Assembly: GCA_902493145.1 (NCBI GenBank) | Contig: CABUOA010000030.1 | Span: 1 to 23,929, forward strand | Origin: an uncultured Collinsella sp. | GTDB taxonomy: Bacteria > Actinomycetota > Coriobacteriia > Coriobacteriales > Coriobacteriaceae | Direction of reading: 5' to 3' | DNA length: 23,929 nt | Shown here: positions 5,747 to 13,770 of the stretch, in pieces | Position numbering within the stretch: the stretch's first letter is position 1 | Layout: each line of letters opens with the position of its first letter | Translations under genes and position numbers: made by a program | The notes under the pieces: model-generated | Seen by the model: only the letters and a program-made list of their open reading frames with translations | The model's database searches: none | What the model was told of the DNA's origin: nothing

Positions 5747-6442
5747 ATGAACGAGCGCATTTTGGTAGTTGATGACGAGAAGGCCATCGCCGACTTGGTT
5801 GGTATCTACCTTACAAAAGAGGGCTTTGATGTCCAGATTGCCTATAGCGGGGCCGATGCTGCCAAGGCAATCCTGGAGCAGGAGTTCGATCTGGCACTGT
5901 TGGATGTCATGCTGCCCGATATCGATGGCTTTGAGCTACTGCGTACGATCCGTTCCAGCCATACCTATCCCGTGATCATGCTGACGGCGCGCGATGCCCA
6001 GCAAGACAAGATCGAGGGCCTTTCGCTTGGCGCGGACGATTACGTGGTTAAGCCGTTCCGTCCGCTGGAGCTCATCGCGCGTGTGCACGCTCAGCTTCGC
6101 CGCTACACCAGCTACGGTAGCCGCTCGCAGGCGGCCGAGTCGCCGACCATCCAGCTCGACGGCCTGGAGATCAACCGCGATGCTCGTTCCGTAACGGTGG
6201 ACGGTGCACCGGTGCGCCTCACGCCCATCGAGTATTCCATCTTGCTGTATCTGGTTGAGCATCGCGGCAGCGTGGTAGCCGTGGAGGATCTGTTCCGCGC
6301 GGTGTGGAACGAGGATTTTATGCCCGGCTCCAACAATACGGTGATGGTGCACATTCGCCACCTGCGCGAAAAGATTGGCGACGACGCTCAAAAGCCGCGC
6401 TTTATCAAAAACGTCTGGGGCGTCGGCTACATAATCGAATAG
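5747..6442 (+). CDS. OmpR-family response regulator, VanR-like
   Basis: This 231-residue two-domain regulator has a receiver domain (about 1-120) and a winged-helix DNA-binding domain (about 135-231). The acidic pocket D9/D10, phospho-acceptor D53, T80 and K102 are all present. Segments such as HTYPVIMLT and FRPLELIARVHAQLRRY closely resemble VanR of vancomycin-resistant enterococci as I recall it. The ATG at 5747 follows AGGAG by 5 bases. The kinase gene begins 25 bases after the stop, so they form an operon. No vanH, vanA or vanX homologue is in the window, so resistance should not be assumed. The divergent carboxypeptidase gene is a plausible target. Confidence 0.92.
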   Translation: MNERILVVDDEKAIADLVGIYLTKEGFDVQIAYSGADAAKAILEQEFDLALLDVMLPDIDGFELLRTIRSSHTYPVIMLTARDAQQDKIEGLSLGADDYVVKPFRPLELIARVHAQLRRYTSYGSRSQAAESPTIQLDGLEINRDARSVTVDGAPVRLTPIEYSILLYLVEHRGSVVAVEDLFRAVWNEDFMPGSNNTVMVHIRHLREKIGDDAQKPRFIKNVWGVGYIIE

Positions 6443-6467
6443 CGCCTTTGATGGTGGGGAAGTGGAT

Positions 6468-7706
6468 ATGACAAAAGACGATAGGCAGGCATTCGAGGTG
6501 CCCGATCGACTCTTTGAATACGTACGGGCAGTCGTCGACAACCGCGCGCTTGCGACGGTGCTGCTCTTTTTGCTGAGCCTGCTGCTGATTGGCATCGACA
6601 ACATCGCCGGAATCTTAGCGGTGCTGCTCATTGGCTTTTTGCTGATCGATCGATTCGAAATCGTGCGCCGTTGCGTGGTGATTGGCGGTGCCGCGTGGGC
6701 CATGACGTTGGCGATTGGCGCCATGGCGCTCGGCGGCATCGAAGGGCCGGTGCTGTTCGATGCCGGCTTTGTATTCAACATGCTTGGCTTTGTGCTGGCG
6801 CTTGCCGTGTGCGTGCTGTTCTTTTGCGGCCGTGCTCTGTACTACCAGGGCTACGAGCGGGGCGAGCAGCATGCCGATTGTGTGCTGGCCGCTCGTATTC
6901 AAGATCGCCTGATCGATCACCCCAACACCTGGGACAACATTGACGGCGACTTCTTGGAGGTCGAGGGCGCCCTTAACCGCGTGCGTGACCGTGAGCGCAA
7001 GGTGCGGCAATCTCTGCGTGACGAGTCGCATCGCAAGGACGATCTGGTCACGTACTTGGCACATGACCTACGCACCCCGCTTGCCAGTGTGGTGGGCTAT
7101 CTTTCGCTGCTGCAAGAGGCTCCTGAGCTGCCGGTTGAGCAACGTGCGCACTTTACGGGCGTGGCGCTCGACAAGGCGCACCGGCTCGATGCGCTCATCG
7201 AAGAGTTCTTCGATATCACGCGCTTTGACTTCCACGATATCGTGCTCACGCGCGGCTATGTTGATCTGGGGTTGCTGCTGGCTCAGGTGGCTGACGAGTT
7301 CTATCCCATCCTCAACGAGCAGCATAAGGAAGCCCAAGTTGATATTCGCGAGGACCTGACGGTGCTCGTGGATGGCGACAAGATGGCCCGCGTGTTCAAC
7401 AACATCATGAAAAACGCCGTCGCCTATAGCTATGAGGGCTCGACTATCACGATTGAGGCCAGGCGCCAAGACGATGGCGGCGTGCGCGTGCGCTTTATCA
7501 ATCAGGGCGATCCTATCCCTGCGGCTAAGCTCAAGGTGATCTTTGAGAAGTTCTATCGCCTGGATGCGGCGCGTGCGACCAATCGCGGTGGTGCCGGCCT
7601 GGGCCTTGCTATTGCCAAGGAGATCATCGCGGCACACGGCGGTACCGTTGCATGTGAATCGACGCCCGAACACACGATATTCACCATCGAGCTGCCCGCC
7701 GCATAG
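6468..7706 (+). CDS. Sensor histidine kinase, VanS-like, with four membrane segments
   Basis: The cytoplasmic half closely follows VanS: an H-box with LAHDLRTPLASVVGYLSLL (phospho-acceptor H199), then the N-box (VFNNIMKNAVAYS), an F-box (IFEKFYRLD) and a GAGLGLAIAKEI glycine box, so it should be an active kinase. The N-terminal 125 residues contain four hydrophobic segments (about 28-44, 47-61, 68-88 and 100-120) with almost no extracellular loop, unlike the two-segment VanS sensors. The start is ATG at 6468, preceded by GGGGAAG at 5-base spacing. A GTG two codons earlier overlaps that site and is less likely. It partners the regulator at 5747-6442. Confidence 0.92.
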   Translation: MTKDDRQAFEVPDRLFEYVRAVVDNRALATVLLFLLSLLLIGIDNIAGILAVLLIGFLLIDRFEIVRRCVVIGGAAWAMTLAIGAMALGGIEGPVLFDAGFVFNMLGFVLALAVCVLFFCGRALYYQGYERGEQHADCVLAARIQDRLIDHPNTWDNIDGDFLEVEGALNRVRDRERKVRQSLRDESHRKDDLVTYLAHDLRTPLASVVGYLSLLQEAPELPVEQRAHFTGVALDKAHRLDALIEEFFDITRFDFHDIVLTRGYVDLGLLLAQVADEFYPILNEQHKEAQVDIREDLTVLVDGDKMARVFNNIMKNAVAYSYEGSTITIEARRQDDGGVRVRFINQGDPIPAAKLKVIFEKFYRLDAARATNRGGAGLGLAIAKEIIAAHGGTVACESTPEHTIFTIELPAA

Positions 7707-7764
7707 CCAGCGTGCCCTTACAAACACTTGACAATGCGCTCACGTGCATATGAGCCGTGATTTC

Positions 7765-7794
7765 TACTATCGATACTGCTGAATTGATATCGAT
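7765..7794 (+). promoter_or_regulatory. Inverted repeat overlapping a possible -10 upstream of pstB
   Basis: ATCGATA (7769-7775) and TATCGAT (7788-7794) form a perfect 7-bp inverted repeat with a 12-base spacer, ending next to the ribosome-binding site. The left arm overlaps TACTAT (7765-7770), which could be a -10 box. A TTGACA at 7728-7733 is too far away to be its -35. A repressor or phosphate-responsive operator is possible; it does not look like an E. coli Pho box. Confidence 0.4.
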
Positions 7795-7809
7795 ATGGAG
7801 GTATGCGGT

Positions 7810-8685
7810 ATGACGGCTGCTGCGGCTGCGGAGCCCACGGAGCTTGAAGAACTCATGGAAGCGCAGGCCGAGGCCGCGCATGAGCGCGAGGTTGGGGATG
7901 CGACTCGCCCCACGGCAGAGGAACTTGCCGCCTCGCCGACGCGCATCGACGTCGAGGGCCTCGACCTGTTCTATGGCGACTACCATGCGCTCAAGGACGT
8001 GAATATCAAGATCCGCGACAAGCAGATCACCTCGTTCATCGGGCCTTCGGGCTGCGGAAAGTCTACGTTGCTGCGCTGCTTTAACCGCATGAACGACGGC
8101 ATCAAGGATTGCCGCATCGAGGGCAAGATTGCGCTCGATGGTCAAGATATCCTGGGCGATTGCGACATCTGCCGTTTGCGCCAGCGCGTGGGCATGGTGT
8201 TCCAACGCCCCAACCCGTTTCCCATGAGCATCTACGACAACGTCGCCTACGGTCCTCGCGGTATGGGTGTGCGCGACCGCGCCGTGCTCGATGAGCTGGT
8301 CGAGGACTCCCTGCGTCGCGCTGCCCTGTGGGACGAGGCCAAGGACAAGCTCAAAGAGTCGGGACTGGGTCTTTCGGGTGGACAGCAGCAGCGCCTGTGC
8401 ATCGCTCGCGCACTTGCCGTGCAGCCCGACATTCTGCTGATGGACGAGCCGACCTCGGCACTCGACCCTGTGTCGACGCTCGTGGTGGAGCAGCTGGCCT
8501 GCGAGCTCAAGGAGATCTGCACGCTGGTGGTCGTGACGCACAACATGCAGCAGGCCGCGCGTATTTCCGATTCGGTTGCGTTCTTTTTGCTGGGTGAGCT
8601 GGTGGAGTACGCGCCCACCGCGCAACTCTTCAAGAATCCGTCCGATCCGCGCACCGCGGATTATTTGACGGGGCGTTTTGGCTGA
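7810..8685 (+). CDS. pstB: Phosphate ABC transporter ATP-binding protein PstB
   Basis: This is the ATPase subunit of the high-affinity phosphate importer, cytoplasmic on the inner membrane face. Motifs are complete: Walker A GPSGCGKST (78-86), Q-loop FQRPNPFPM (from 131), signature LSGGQQQR (188-195), Walker B with MDEPTSALDP (211-220) and the H-loop (H244). The PNPFPMSI and FNRMND segments are typical of PstB. An N-terminal extension of about 42 mostly alanine/glutamate residues precedes the ABC domain. I chose ATG at 7810 because GGAGGT (7797-7802) lies 7 bases upstream; the in-frame ATG at 7795 would include that site. PstS, PstC, PstA and PhoU are absent here, so this pstB is separate from its usual operon. 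The PhoB/PhoR-like pair follows directly. Confidence 0.95.
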   Translation: MTAAAAAEPTELEELMEAQAEAAHEREVGDATRPTAEELAASPTRIDVEGLDLFYGDYHALKDVNIKIRDKQITSFIGPSGCGKSTLLRCFNRMNDGIKDCRIEGKIALDGQDILGDCDICRLRQRVGMVFQRPNPFPMSIYDNVAYGPRGMGVRDRAVLDELVEDSLRRAALWDEAKDKLKESGLGLSGGQQQRLCIARALAVQPDILLMDEPTSALDPVSTLVVEQLACELKEICTLVVVTHNMQQAARISDSVAFFLLGELVEYAPTAQLFKNPSDPRTADYLTGRFG

Positions 8686-8749
8686 CGCTGTCTTTTACAG
8701 GTGCCTTTAGGGTTAAGATGCGGTCATATCGGCCGCAAAGGGGTTCAAC

Positions 8750-9478
8750 ATGATCTATTACGTCGAGGACGATGACAACATCAGGGATTTGACAGTCTAC
8801 GCGCTGCGCAAGCAGGGAATCGAGGCCGAGGGCTTTTCGTGTGATGGCGAGTTTAAAGCTGCCGTGGCGCGACGGGTGCCCGATGCTGTGCTGCTCGATA
8901 TCATGCTGCCCGACACCGATGGCTTGGCGATTATGCGTCGCCTGCGTGCCGATCGCCTGACGGCGACGGTGCCCATCATGATGCTTACCGCCAAGGACAC
9001 CGAACTCGACAAGGTGATGGCGCTCGATGGCGGTGCCGACGATTACCTGACTAAGCCGTTTTCGCTCATGGAGCTTGCGAGCCGCTGCCGCGCACTGCTG
9101 CGTCGCGGCGGCATGGTCAAGCAGGCGAGCGATGTGCTCAGCGTGGGCGACATCGTGCTTTCGCCCAGCCATCGCGAGGTGACCGTTGCCGGCGAGCCGC
9201 TTAAGCTCACCCTGCGCGAGTTCGACCTGCTCGAGTACCTCATGCGCAAGCCTGGCGTGGTCTTTACCCGCGAGTCGTTGCTGCAGAGCGTGTGGGGCTG
9301 GGACTTCGACGGCGGTTCGCGCACCGTTGACGTGCACGTGCAGACGCTTCGCCAAAAACTGGCCGAGCATGCCAGCGCCATCGAGACCGTGCGCGGCGTG
9401 GGTTATCGCCTGGCCGAGCCTTCTGCCGGTGATGGTGCCGAAGGCGACGACACCGCGGCCACCGCATCGGAGGAGTAA
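8750..9478 (+). CDS. PhoB/PhoP-like response regulator
   Basis: This 242-residue OmpR-family regulator has receiver residues D7-D9, phospho-acceptor D50, T80 and K102, and a winged-helix domain at about residues 130-228 (REFDLLEYLM, TVDVHVQTLRQKL, RGVGYRL). An acidic, alanine-rich tail of about 15 residues follows. AAAGGGG lies 6 bases before the ATG. It is 64 bases after pstB and 3 bases before its kinase gene, whose ribosome-binding site lies inside this gene's end. Adjacency to pstB supports a role in phosphate limitation, but the subfamily is assigned mainly by context. Confidence 0.9.
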   Translation: MIYYVEDDDNIRDLTVYALRKQGIEAEGFSCDGEFKAAVARRVPDAVLLDIMLPDTDGLAIMRRLRADRLTATVPIMMLTAKDTELDKVMALDGGADDYLTKPFSLMELASRCRALLRRGGMVKQASDVLSVGDIVLSPSHREVTVAGEPLKLTLREFDLLEYLMRKPGVVFTRESLLQSVWGWDFDGGSRTVDVHVQTLRQKLAEHASAIETVRGVGYRLAEPSAGDGAEGDDTAATASEE

Positions 9479-9481
9479 CCC

Positions 9482-10906
9482 GTGGTCTTCGCCCCCCAGG
9501 GAAAACATACGCTGTCGCACCGCGTTTTTGTGACGATCTTTGTCTGCGCCATGGCGGTTATCGTGGCGTTTACGGTGCTGGGTGCGTTCTTTGTGCAAAA
9601 CACTTTGGCGGATGCCACGAGTGCCAATCTGGCGCAGGAAACTGAGCTCATTGCTGCCGCCCTCGACGAGCAGCAGGAGCCCATCCCGTTCTTGCGTAGC
9701 CTCGATCGCGAGGACTTGCGCATCACGCTGATTAACAAGGATGGATCGGTCGCCTACGACAACGAGGCGTCGCCTTCCACACTGCCCAACCATGGCGATC
9801 GCCCCGAGGTCATCGAGGCCTTTGAGAGTGGTTCGGGTTCCGCGGAGCGCGCAAGCTCTACACTCGACGAGATTATGCTGTATCGCGCCGTCACCCTTGA
9901 TAACGGCCAGGTCGTCCGCTTGGCGCAGGCCCAGCCTGGCGTTGCGGCGATTTTGCTGTCGATGCTGGCGCCGATGCTGCTTATCGCAGCAGCGGGTGCG
10001 GTACTCTCGTTTTTTATGGCGCGCCGTGAGTCCCGTGCCATCATCGCGCCGTTGCAAGAGGTGGATTTGGATCACCCACGCCGTAGCTATGAGCACGCCT
10101 ATGCCGAGATGGTCCCCATGCTTGAGCGCATCGAGTCGCAGCGCCAGGAACTCAAGCGCCAAATGGCGGTGCTAGCGGACAACGACCGTATGCGCCGCGA
10201 GTTCACGGCGAATATCACCCATGAGCTCAAGACGCCGCTTACGGCGATTTCGGGCTATGCCGAGCTCATCGCAAATGGCATGGTCGAGGGCGAGGACGAC
10301 CTGCGCAACTTTGGCGGTCGCATCTATCGTGAGGCGGGCCGCTTGGCAGCGCTTGTCAACGACATCCTTACGCTGTCTAACTTGGACGAGGCCGAACGTG
10401 CAACTGAAGGCGAGGCAGTGCCCATTGGGTCTACGGAGCCTATTGAGCTCTCGCGTGCGATCTACGCGGTTGAGCAGCGTCTTGAACAGGTTGCCCGTCA
10501 GGCGAATGTGACGATAAGTCATGAGACCAAGCCTGTGGTCATCGAAGGCGTGTCGCGCTTGGTCGACGAGCTCATCTATAATCTGGCAAGCAACGCCATC
10601 CGCTACAATCGGCCCGGCGGTACGGTTACGCTGCAGTGCGGCACCAACGACGAAGGCCATCCGTTCCTCGCTGTCGCCGACACGGGAATCGGTATCGCGC
10701 CTGAAGAACAGGGCAAGGTATTTGAGCGGTTCTATCGCGTGGACAAGAGTAGGTCCAAGGCACGCGGCGGAACCGGCCTGGGGCTTGCCATTGTCAAGCA
10801 TGCGGCCCTGTATCATCACGCCACGCTTGATCTGTCGAGCGAGTTGGGCGTGGGAACCACCATTACGGTGACGTTTCCCATACAGCAGGACGAGCCATTC
10901 GCATAG
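9482..10906 (+). CDS. PhoR-like sensor histidine kinase
   Basis: This 474-residue membrane kinase has TM1 at about 14-37, an extracytoplasmic sensor region of about 115 residues, and TM2 at about 154-179. The H-box follows (FTANITHELKTPLTAISGY, phospho-acceptor H247), then an N-box (LIYNLASNAIRYN), G1 box DTGIGI, F-box VFERFYRVDKSRS and G2 box GGTGLGLAIVKH. The catalytic domain is complete. The start is GTG at 9482; GGAGG (9469-9473) overlaps the end of the regulator gene, so translation is probably coupled. The sequence pattern matches Gram-positive PhoR kinases. Its product should phosphorylate the regulator at 8750-9478. Confidence 0.92.
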   Translation: MVFAPQGKHTLSHRVFVTIFVCAMAVIVAFTVLGAFFVQNTLADATSANLAQETELIAAALDEQQEPIPFLRSLDREDLRITLINKDGSVAYDNEASPSTLPNHGDRPEVIEAFESGSGSAERASSTLDEIMLYRAVTLDNGQVVRLAQAQPGVAAILLSMLAPMLLIAAAGAVLSFFMARRESRAIIAPLQEVDLDHPRRSYEHAYAEMVPMLERIESQRQELKRQMAVLADNDRMRREFTANITHELKTPLTAISGYAELIANGMVEGEDDLRNFGGRIYREAGRLAALVNDILTLSNLDEAERATEGEAVPIGSTEPIELSRAIYAVEQRLEQVARQANVTISHETKPVVIEGVSRLVDELIYNLASNAIRYNRPGGTVTLQCGTNDEGHPFLAVADTGIGIAPEEQGKVFERFYRVDKSRSKARGGTGLGLAIVKHAALYHHATLDLSSELGVGTTITVTFPIQQDEPFA

Positions 10907-10931
10907 CGATACAACACAGATATTGATGTAG

Positions 10932-10964
10932 ACGCCGCATTTGACTTTCGGGTGCGGCGTTGTT
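10932..10964 (+). terminator. Terminator after the phoBR-like pair
   Basis: ACGCCGCA (10932-10939) pairs perfectly with TGCGGCGT (10953-10960) across a 13-base loop. The following TGTTGTGCAATTTT is only partly T-rich, so termination may be leaky. Confidence 0.6.
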
Positions 10965-10992
10965 GTGCAATTTTACGATTGCTTCCGACATT

Positions 10993-11023
10993 TTTACAGG
11001 AGAGCCTGTTTCTTATGTATAGA
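10993..11023 (+). promoter_or_regulatory. Possible promoter of the CpsC-CpsD-CpsB operon
   Basis: TTTACA (10993-10998) lies 17-19 bp before TGTATA/TATAGA (11016-11023). The leader to the start codon at 11102 is about 75 bases. It contains no terminator-like hairpin that I can see. Confidence 0.4.
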
Positions 11024-11101
11024 GTTTGGTCTCGGTAAAAAGATGCGATAACATACGGACAGTTTTGTCAATCCGAACTGGGGAAATGAAAGGCAAGCTG
11101 C

Positions 11102-11758
11102 ATGACCCTTCTCGAACTGTTCCAGCTGCTGAAGAAGCACCTCAAGCTGGTCATTACCCTTCCGGTGGTCTGCGCGATCGCCATGGGCATCGTGTCCTTC
11201 GTTGCGATGGACAACACCTATACCGCGACGACGAGCATGTACATTCTCGCCAAGACCGACGATAGCGGTCAGATGAGCTACAACGATCTCTCGGCGAGCC
11301 AGATGCTTTCCAACGATATCGCCACGCTGCTGGATAGCGATAGCGTTAAGAGCGGCGCCGCCAAAGAACTGGGCCTCACCGATTTGGATGACTACAAGGT
11401 GTCTGTTTCCTCCGAGACCACCACGCGTGTCATTACGCTTTCGGTTACCGGCACCGATGCCAAGGAGACGGCTGAGGTCGCAAAGGCCATTGCCAGCTCG
11501 GTGAGTACGGTCGCTCAGAACGTCGGCGCTGCCCAGAGCATCAACGTTATCGACGAGGCTAAGACCCCCGAAGCCCCCAGCGGCCCCAAGCGCACGCTGT
11601 ATATTGCCGTCGCGTTCCTCGCCGGTATCTTTATCGCAGTTGCCTATGTCGTTTTGGCAGACATGCTCAATACCCGCATCCGCGGTGCCGAAGAGGCAGA
11701 AGAGCTCCTGGGTATTCCCGTTGTTGGCCGAATTCCGGCTATGAAAGGTGGTAAATAG
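11102..11758 (+). CDS. Wzz/CpsC-type chain-length determinant and tyrosine-kinase adaptor
   Basis: This 218-residue membrane protein has the classic polysaccharide co-polymerase plan: TM1 at about 16-36, an extracellular domain, a proline-containing stretch (KTPEAPSGPKR) and TM2 at about 165-186, followed by a cytoplasmic tail. In Firmicutes such CpsC/YveK proteins activate the tyrosine kinase encoded next door through this tail. AAAGG (11089-11093) precedes the ATG by 8 bases. The kinase gene starts two bases after the stop. It probably controls the length or export of a surface polysaccharide made by enzymes encoded elsewhere. Confidence 0.9.
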   Translation: MTLLELFQLLKKHLKLVITLPVVCAIAMGIVSFVAMDNTYTATTSMYILAKTDDSGQMSYNDLSASQMLSNDIATLLDSDSVKSGAAKELGLTDLDDYKVSVSSETTTRVITLSVTGTDAKETAEVAKAIASSVSTVAQNVGAAQSINVIDEAKTPEAPSGPKRTLYIAVAFLAGIFIAVAYVVLADMLNTRIRGAEEAEELLGIPVVGRIPAMKGGK

Positions 11759-11760
11759 GC

Positions 11761-12498
11761 ATGGCTAAGGCAAAGAACACCGATAAGCTCGTTGTACAGA
11801 ATGCCGCCAAGACCCTTCTGGCCAACATCCGCTTTGCGAGCGTGGATGACCCCATTCGCACCATCACCGTTACCTCCTCGATTCCCAACGAGGGCAAGTC
11901 TACGGTTTCCATTAACCTTGCTCAGGCAATCGCCACGAGCGGCAAGTCCGTGCTCCTGGTCGAGGCCGATATGCGCCGCAGGTCCCTTTCCGATATGCTC
12001 GGCGTTCGTTCGCGCGGCGGACTCTATGCGGTCCTTTCCGAGCAGATCTCCATTGACCAGGCAATTGTCGAGACGGGTCAGAAGAACTTCTACTTCCTCG
12101 ATGCCGAGCCGCACATTCCCAATCCTGCCGACATCATCGTCTCCCATCGCTTTGCCAAGCTGGTAAAGGCACTGTCCGCCAAGTTCCAGTACGTCATCTT
12201 CGATGCTCCTCCGGTCGGCACCTTCATCGATGCTGCCGAGATTGCCAGCTTGACCGACGGCGCGCTGTTCGTGGTGCGCGAGGACTTTACCAAGCGCGAA
12301 GAGGCGCTCAACGCTATCGCCCAGCTTAAGAAGTCCGAGAAGGTCAAGCTCATCGGTACCGTCATGAATTACTGTGAGACCGAGACCAGCGAGTACTACT
12401 ATTCTTACTACACCAAGGACGGTAAGAAGGTTAAGAAGGGCTCCGACGATCAGGGCACTTCCAAAAAGGGCATCTTCACCAACCGAGCAAACGTTTAG
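11761..12498 (+). CDS. CpsD/CapB-type tyrosine autokinase (BY-kinase)
   Basis: This 245-residue cytoplasmic kinase has Walker A SSIPNEGKST (39-48), Walker B VIFDAPPV (145-152) and a C-terminal tyrosine cluster YYYSYY (212-217), the usual autophosphorylation site. The Walker A' strand reads LLVEADMRR, with Glu in place of the first Asp common in CpsD; the second Asp and Arg remain. The tail after the tyrosines is about 28 residues, long and lysine-rich. Its partner adaptor is encoded immediately upstream and a PHP-type phosphatase downstream, so the three form a complete phosphorylation cycle controlling polysaccharide assembly. Confidence 0.93.
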   Translation: MAKAKNTDKLVVQNAAKTLLANIRFASVDDPIRTITVTSSIPNEGKSTVSINLAQAIATSGKSVLLVEADMRRRSLSDMLGVRSRGGLYAVLSEQISIDQAIVETGQKNFYFLDAEPHIPNPADIIVSHRFAKLVKALSAKFQYVIFDAPPVGTFIDAAEIASLTDGALFVVREDFTKREEALNAIAQLKKSEKVKLIGTVMNYCETETSEYYYSYYTKDGKKVKKGSDDQGTSKKGIFTNRANV

Positions 12499-12515
12499 TT
12501 GATTAAGGCTGACCT

Positions 12516-13166
12516 ATGCGTGACATTCATTGCCATATCTTGCCGGGTGTAGACGACGGCGCCGCCGATCTCGAAGAGAGCTTGGCGATGCTCGAGGCTG
12601 CCAAGCGGGCCGGTGTAACCAGAATCGTTTGCACTCCTCACTGCCGTGATCCCTATTTTGATTACGACAAGATGTGGGATGCCTTTGAGCTGCTGCGCGA
12701 TAACGCTGACGGTTTTCCGCTCCAGATGGGCTTCGAGGTCAACCATCGAAAGCTCGTTGAGCTTGGTATCGATGCCGCGGATCACTTGCATTTCGATGGG
12801 ACCAACGAGTTTCTGCTCGAGCTTTCGACGCATGCCGATGCGTATGCGTTTAGAGAGTACGAGAACACGATTTACGATTTGCAGTGCCGTGGCTACCAGG
12901 TGATCATCGCTCATCCTGAGCGCTATCGTGCGGTTCAAAAGGATGTAAGCGTGGCGGAGCGCCTGGTCGATATGGGCTGCAAGCTGCAGGCTTCGGCGGA
13001 CTTTATTGCCGGCGGTCGCTTTGGTCGCGAGAAAAAGCCGGCACAGCGCCTGTTCGATCAGAACCTGTACAGCTTCATCGCGAGCGATGCCCATAACGTG
13101 GGTCATTACGACTGCCTGGCGAAGGCTCGCGCGAAGTTTAGCGTGCGCGGAGCTCATTTTCGCTAA
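12516..13166 (+). CDS. CpsB/CapC-type PHP-fold tyrosine-protein phosphatase
   Basis: This 216-residue metal-dependent phosphatase would dephosphorylate the CpsD-type kinase encoded just upstream. The N-terminal metal-binding motif (H5, H7, then LPGVDDG at 9-15) is diagnostic of CpsB/YwqE. Further ligands are visible in CTPHC, AHPERY and SDAHN near the C-terminus. It starts at ATG 12516, 17 bases after the kinase stop, with AAGG about 8 bases upstream. No glycosyltransferase, flippase or polymerase gene follows, so the regulatory trio is separated from any capsule locus within this window. Confidence 0.93.
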   Translation: MRDIHCHILPGVDDGAADLEESLAMLEAAKRAGVTRIVCTPHCRDPYFDYDKMWDAFELLRDNADGFPLQMGFEVNHRKLVELGIDAADHLHFDGTNEFLLELSTHADAYAFREYENTIYDLQCRGYQVIIAHPERYRAVQKDVSVAERLVDMGCKLQASADFIAGGRFGREKKPAQRLFDQNLYSFIASDAHNVGHYDCLAKARAKFSVRGAHFR

Positions 13167-13205
13167 AATCTGTCCCTAACGTTCGCATTGAATGAAAGGG
13201 CAGCC

Positions 13206-13706
13206 ATGGATATCCAACTTAAGACGGGATGCTTTGATGACGCGGCGTTGGTGCGCCGCGTCGTTTTTATGGACGAGCAGGGCTACGAGAACGAGTTTGA
13301 CGCTATCGACGAGGATCCGAACTGCATTCATGTGACGCTCTATGTAGACGGCGAGCTTGCCGGTTGCTCGCGCGTGTTTCCCGAAGAGCTTGAGCGCGCG
13401 GCTGACGCAGAGGCTCCGGTGTCGCCGGCGTGCGACTTGGACGAAGGCGTCGCGGCGGGGGAGACCTACATTATGGGGCGCGTGGCTGTGCTGCCGAGCA
13501 TGCGCCGTCTCGGTCTGGCGAGCAAGATTGTCGAGGCCAGTGATACGTGCGTGCGTGATGCCGGCGCCAAGCTCATTAAGCTGCATGCGCAGGAATACGT
13601 GCTGCCGCTCTATATAAAGGCGGGCTACACGCAAATTGCCCCGGTAGACTACGAAGACGAGGGCCAGCCCCATGTCTGGATGGCCAAGCGCGTAGATGGC
13701 AGATAG
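13206..13706 (+). CDS. GNAT-family N-acetyltransferase, ElaA-like
   Basis: This 166-residue acetyl-CoA-dependent acetyltransferase has the ElaA-type N-terminal pattern (VFMDEQGYENEFDAIDED). Motif A follows: a MGRVAVLPSMRRLGLASKI strand-loop-helix at about 90-108 with the RxxGxA-type pyrophosphate-binding turn. The C-terminal strand contains LYIKAGYTQI. I chose ATG 13206 because GAAAGGG lies 5 bases upstream; an earlier in-frame ATG at 13188 precedes that site. It is 39 bases after the phosphatase gene and may be read through with it. A TAAAAT (13164-13169) at the end of the upstream gene could be its own -10. Substrate unknown. Confidence 0.88.
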   Translation: MDIQLKTGCFDDAALVRRVVFMDEQGYENEFDAIDEDPNCIHVTLYVDGELAGCSRVFPEELERAADAEAPVSPACDLDEGVAAGETYIMGRVAVLPSMRRLGLASKIVEASDTCVRDAGAKLIKLHAQEYVLPLYIKAGYTQIAPVDYEDEGQPHVWMAKRVDGR

Positions 13707-13770
13707 GGACGTTCCTTTCCTGCCGGCAGTTGGGGACACTCCTTGGTAATCGGTGCATCGGAGCGCTTAG

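Noticed and set aside
5747..7706. Vancomycin-resistance cluster
   Set aside because: Only VanR/VanS-like genes are present; there are no vanH, vanA-type ligase or vanX genes, and the carboxypeptidase is of the housekeeping S11 type.
8686..8712. Pho box upstream of the PhoB-like gene
   Set aside because: CTGTCTT resembles one half-site but the second half-site does not match, so it was not annotated.
8630..10162. 510-codon minus-strand frame across the phoBR-like genes
   Set aside because: It is the shadow of two well-supported genes, with no family features and no ribosome-binding site.
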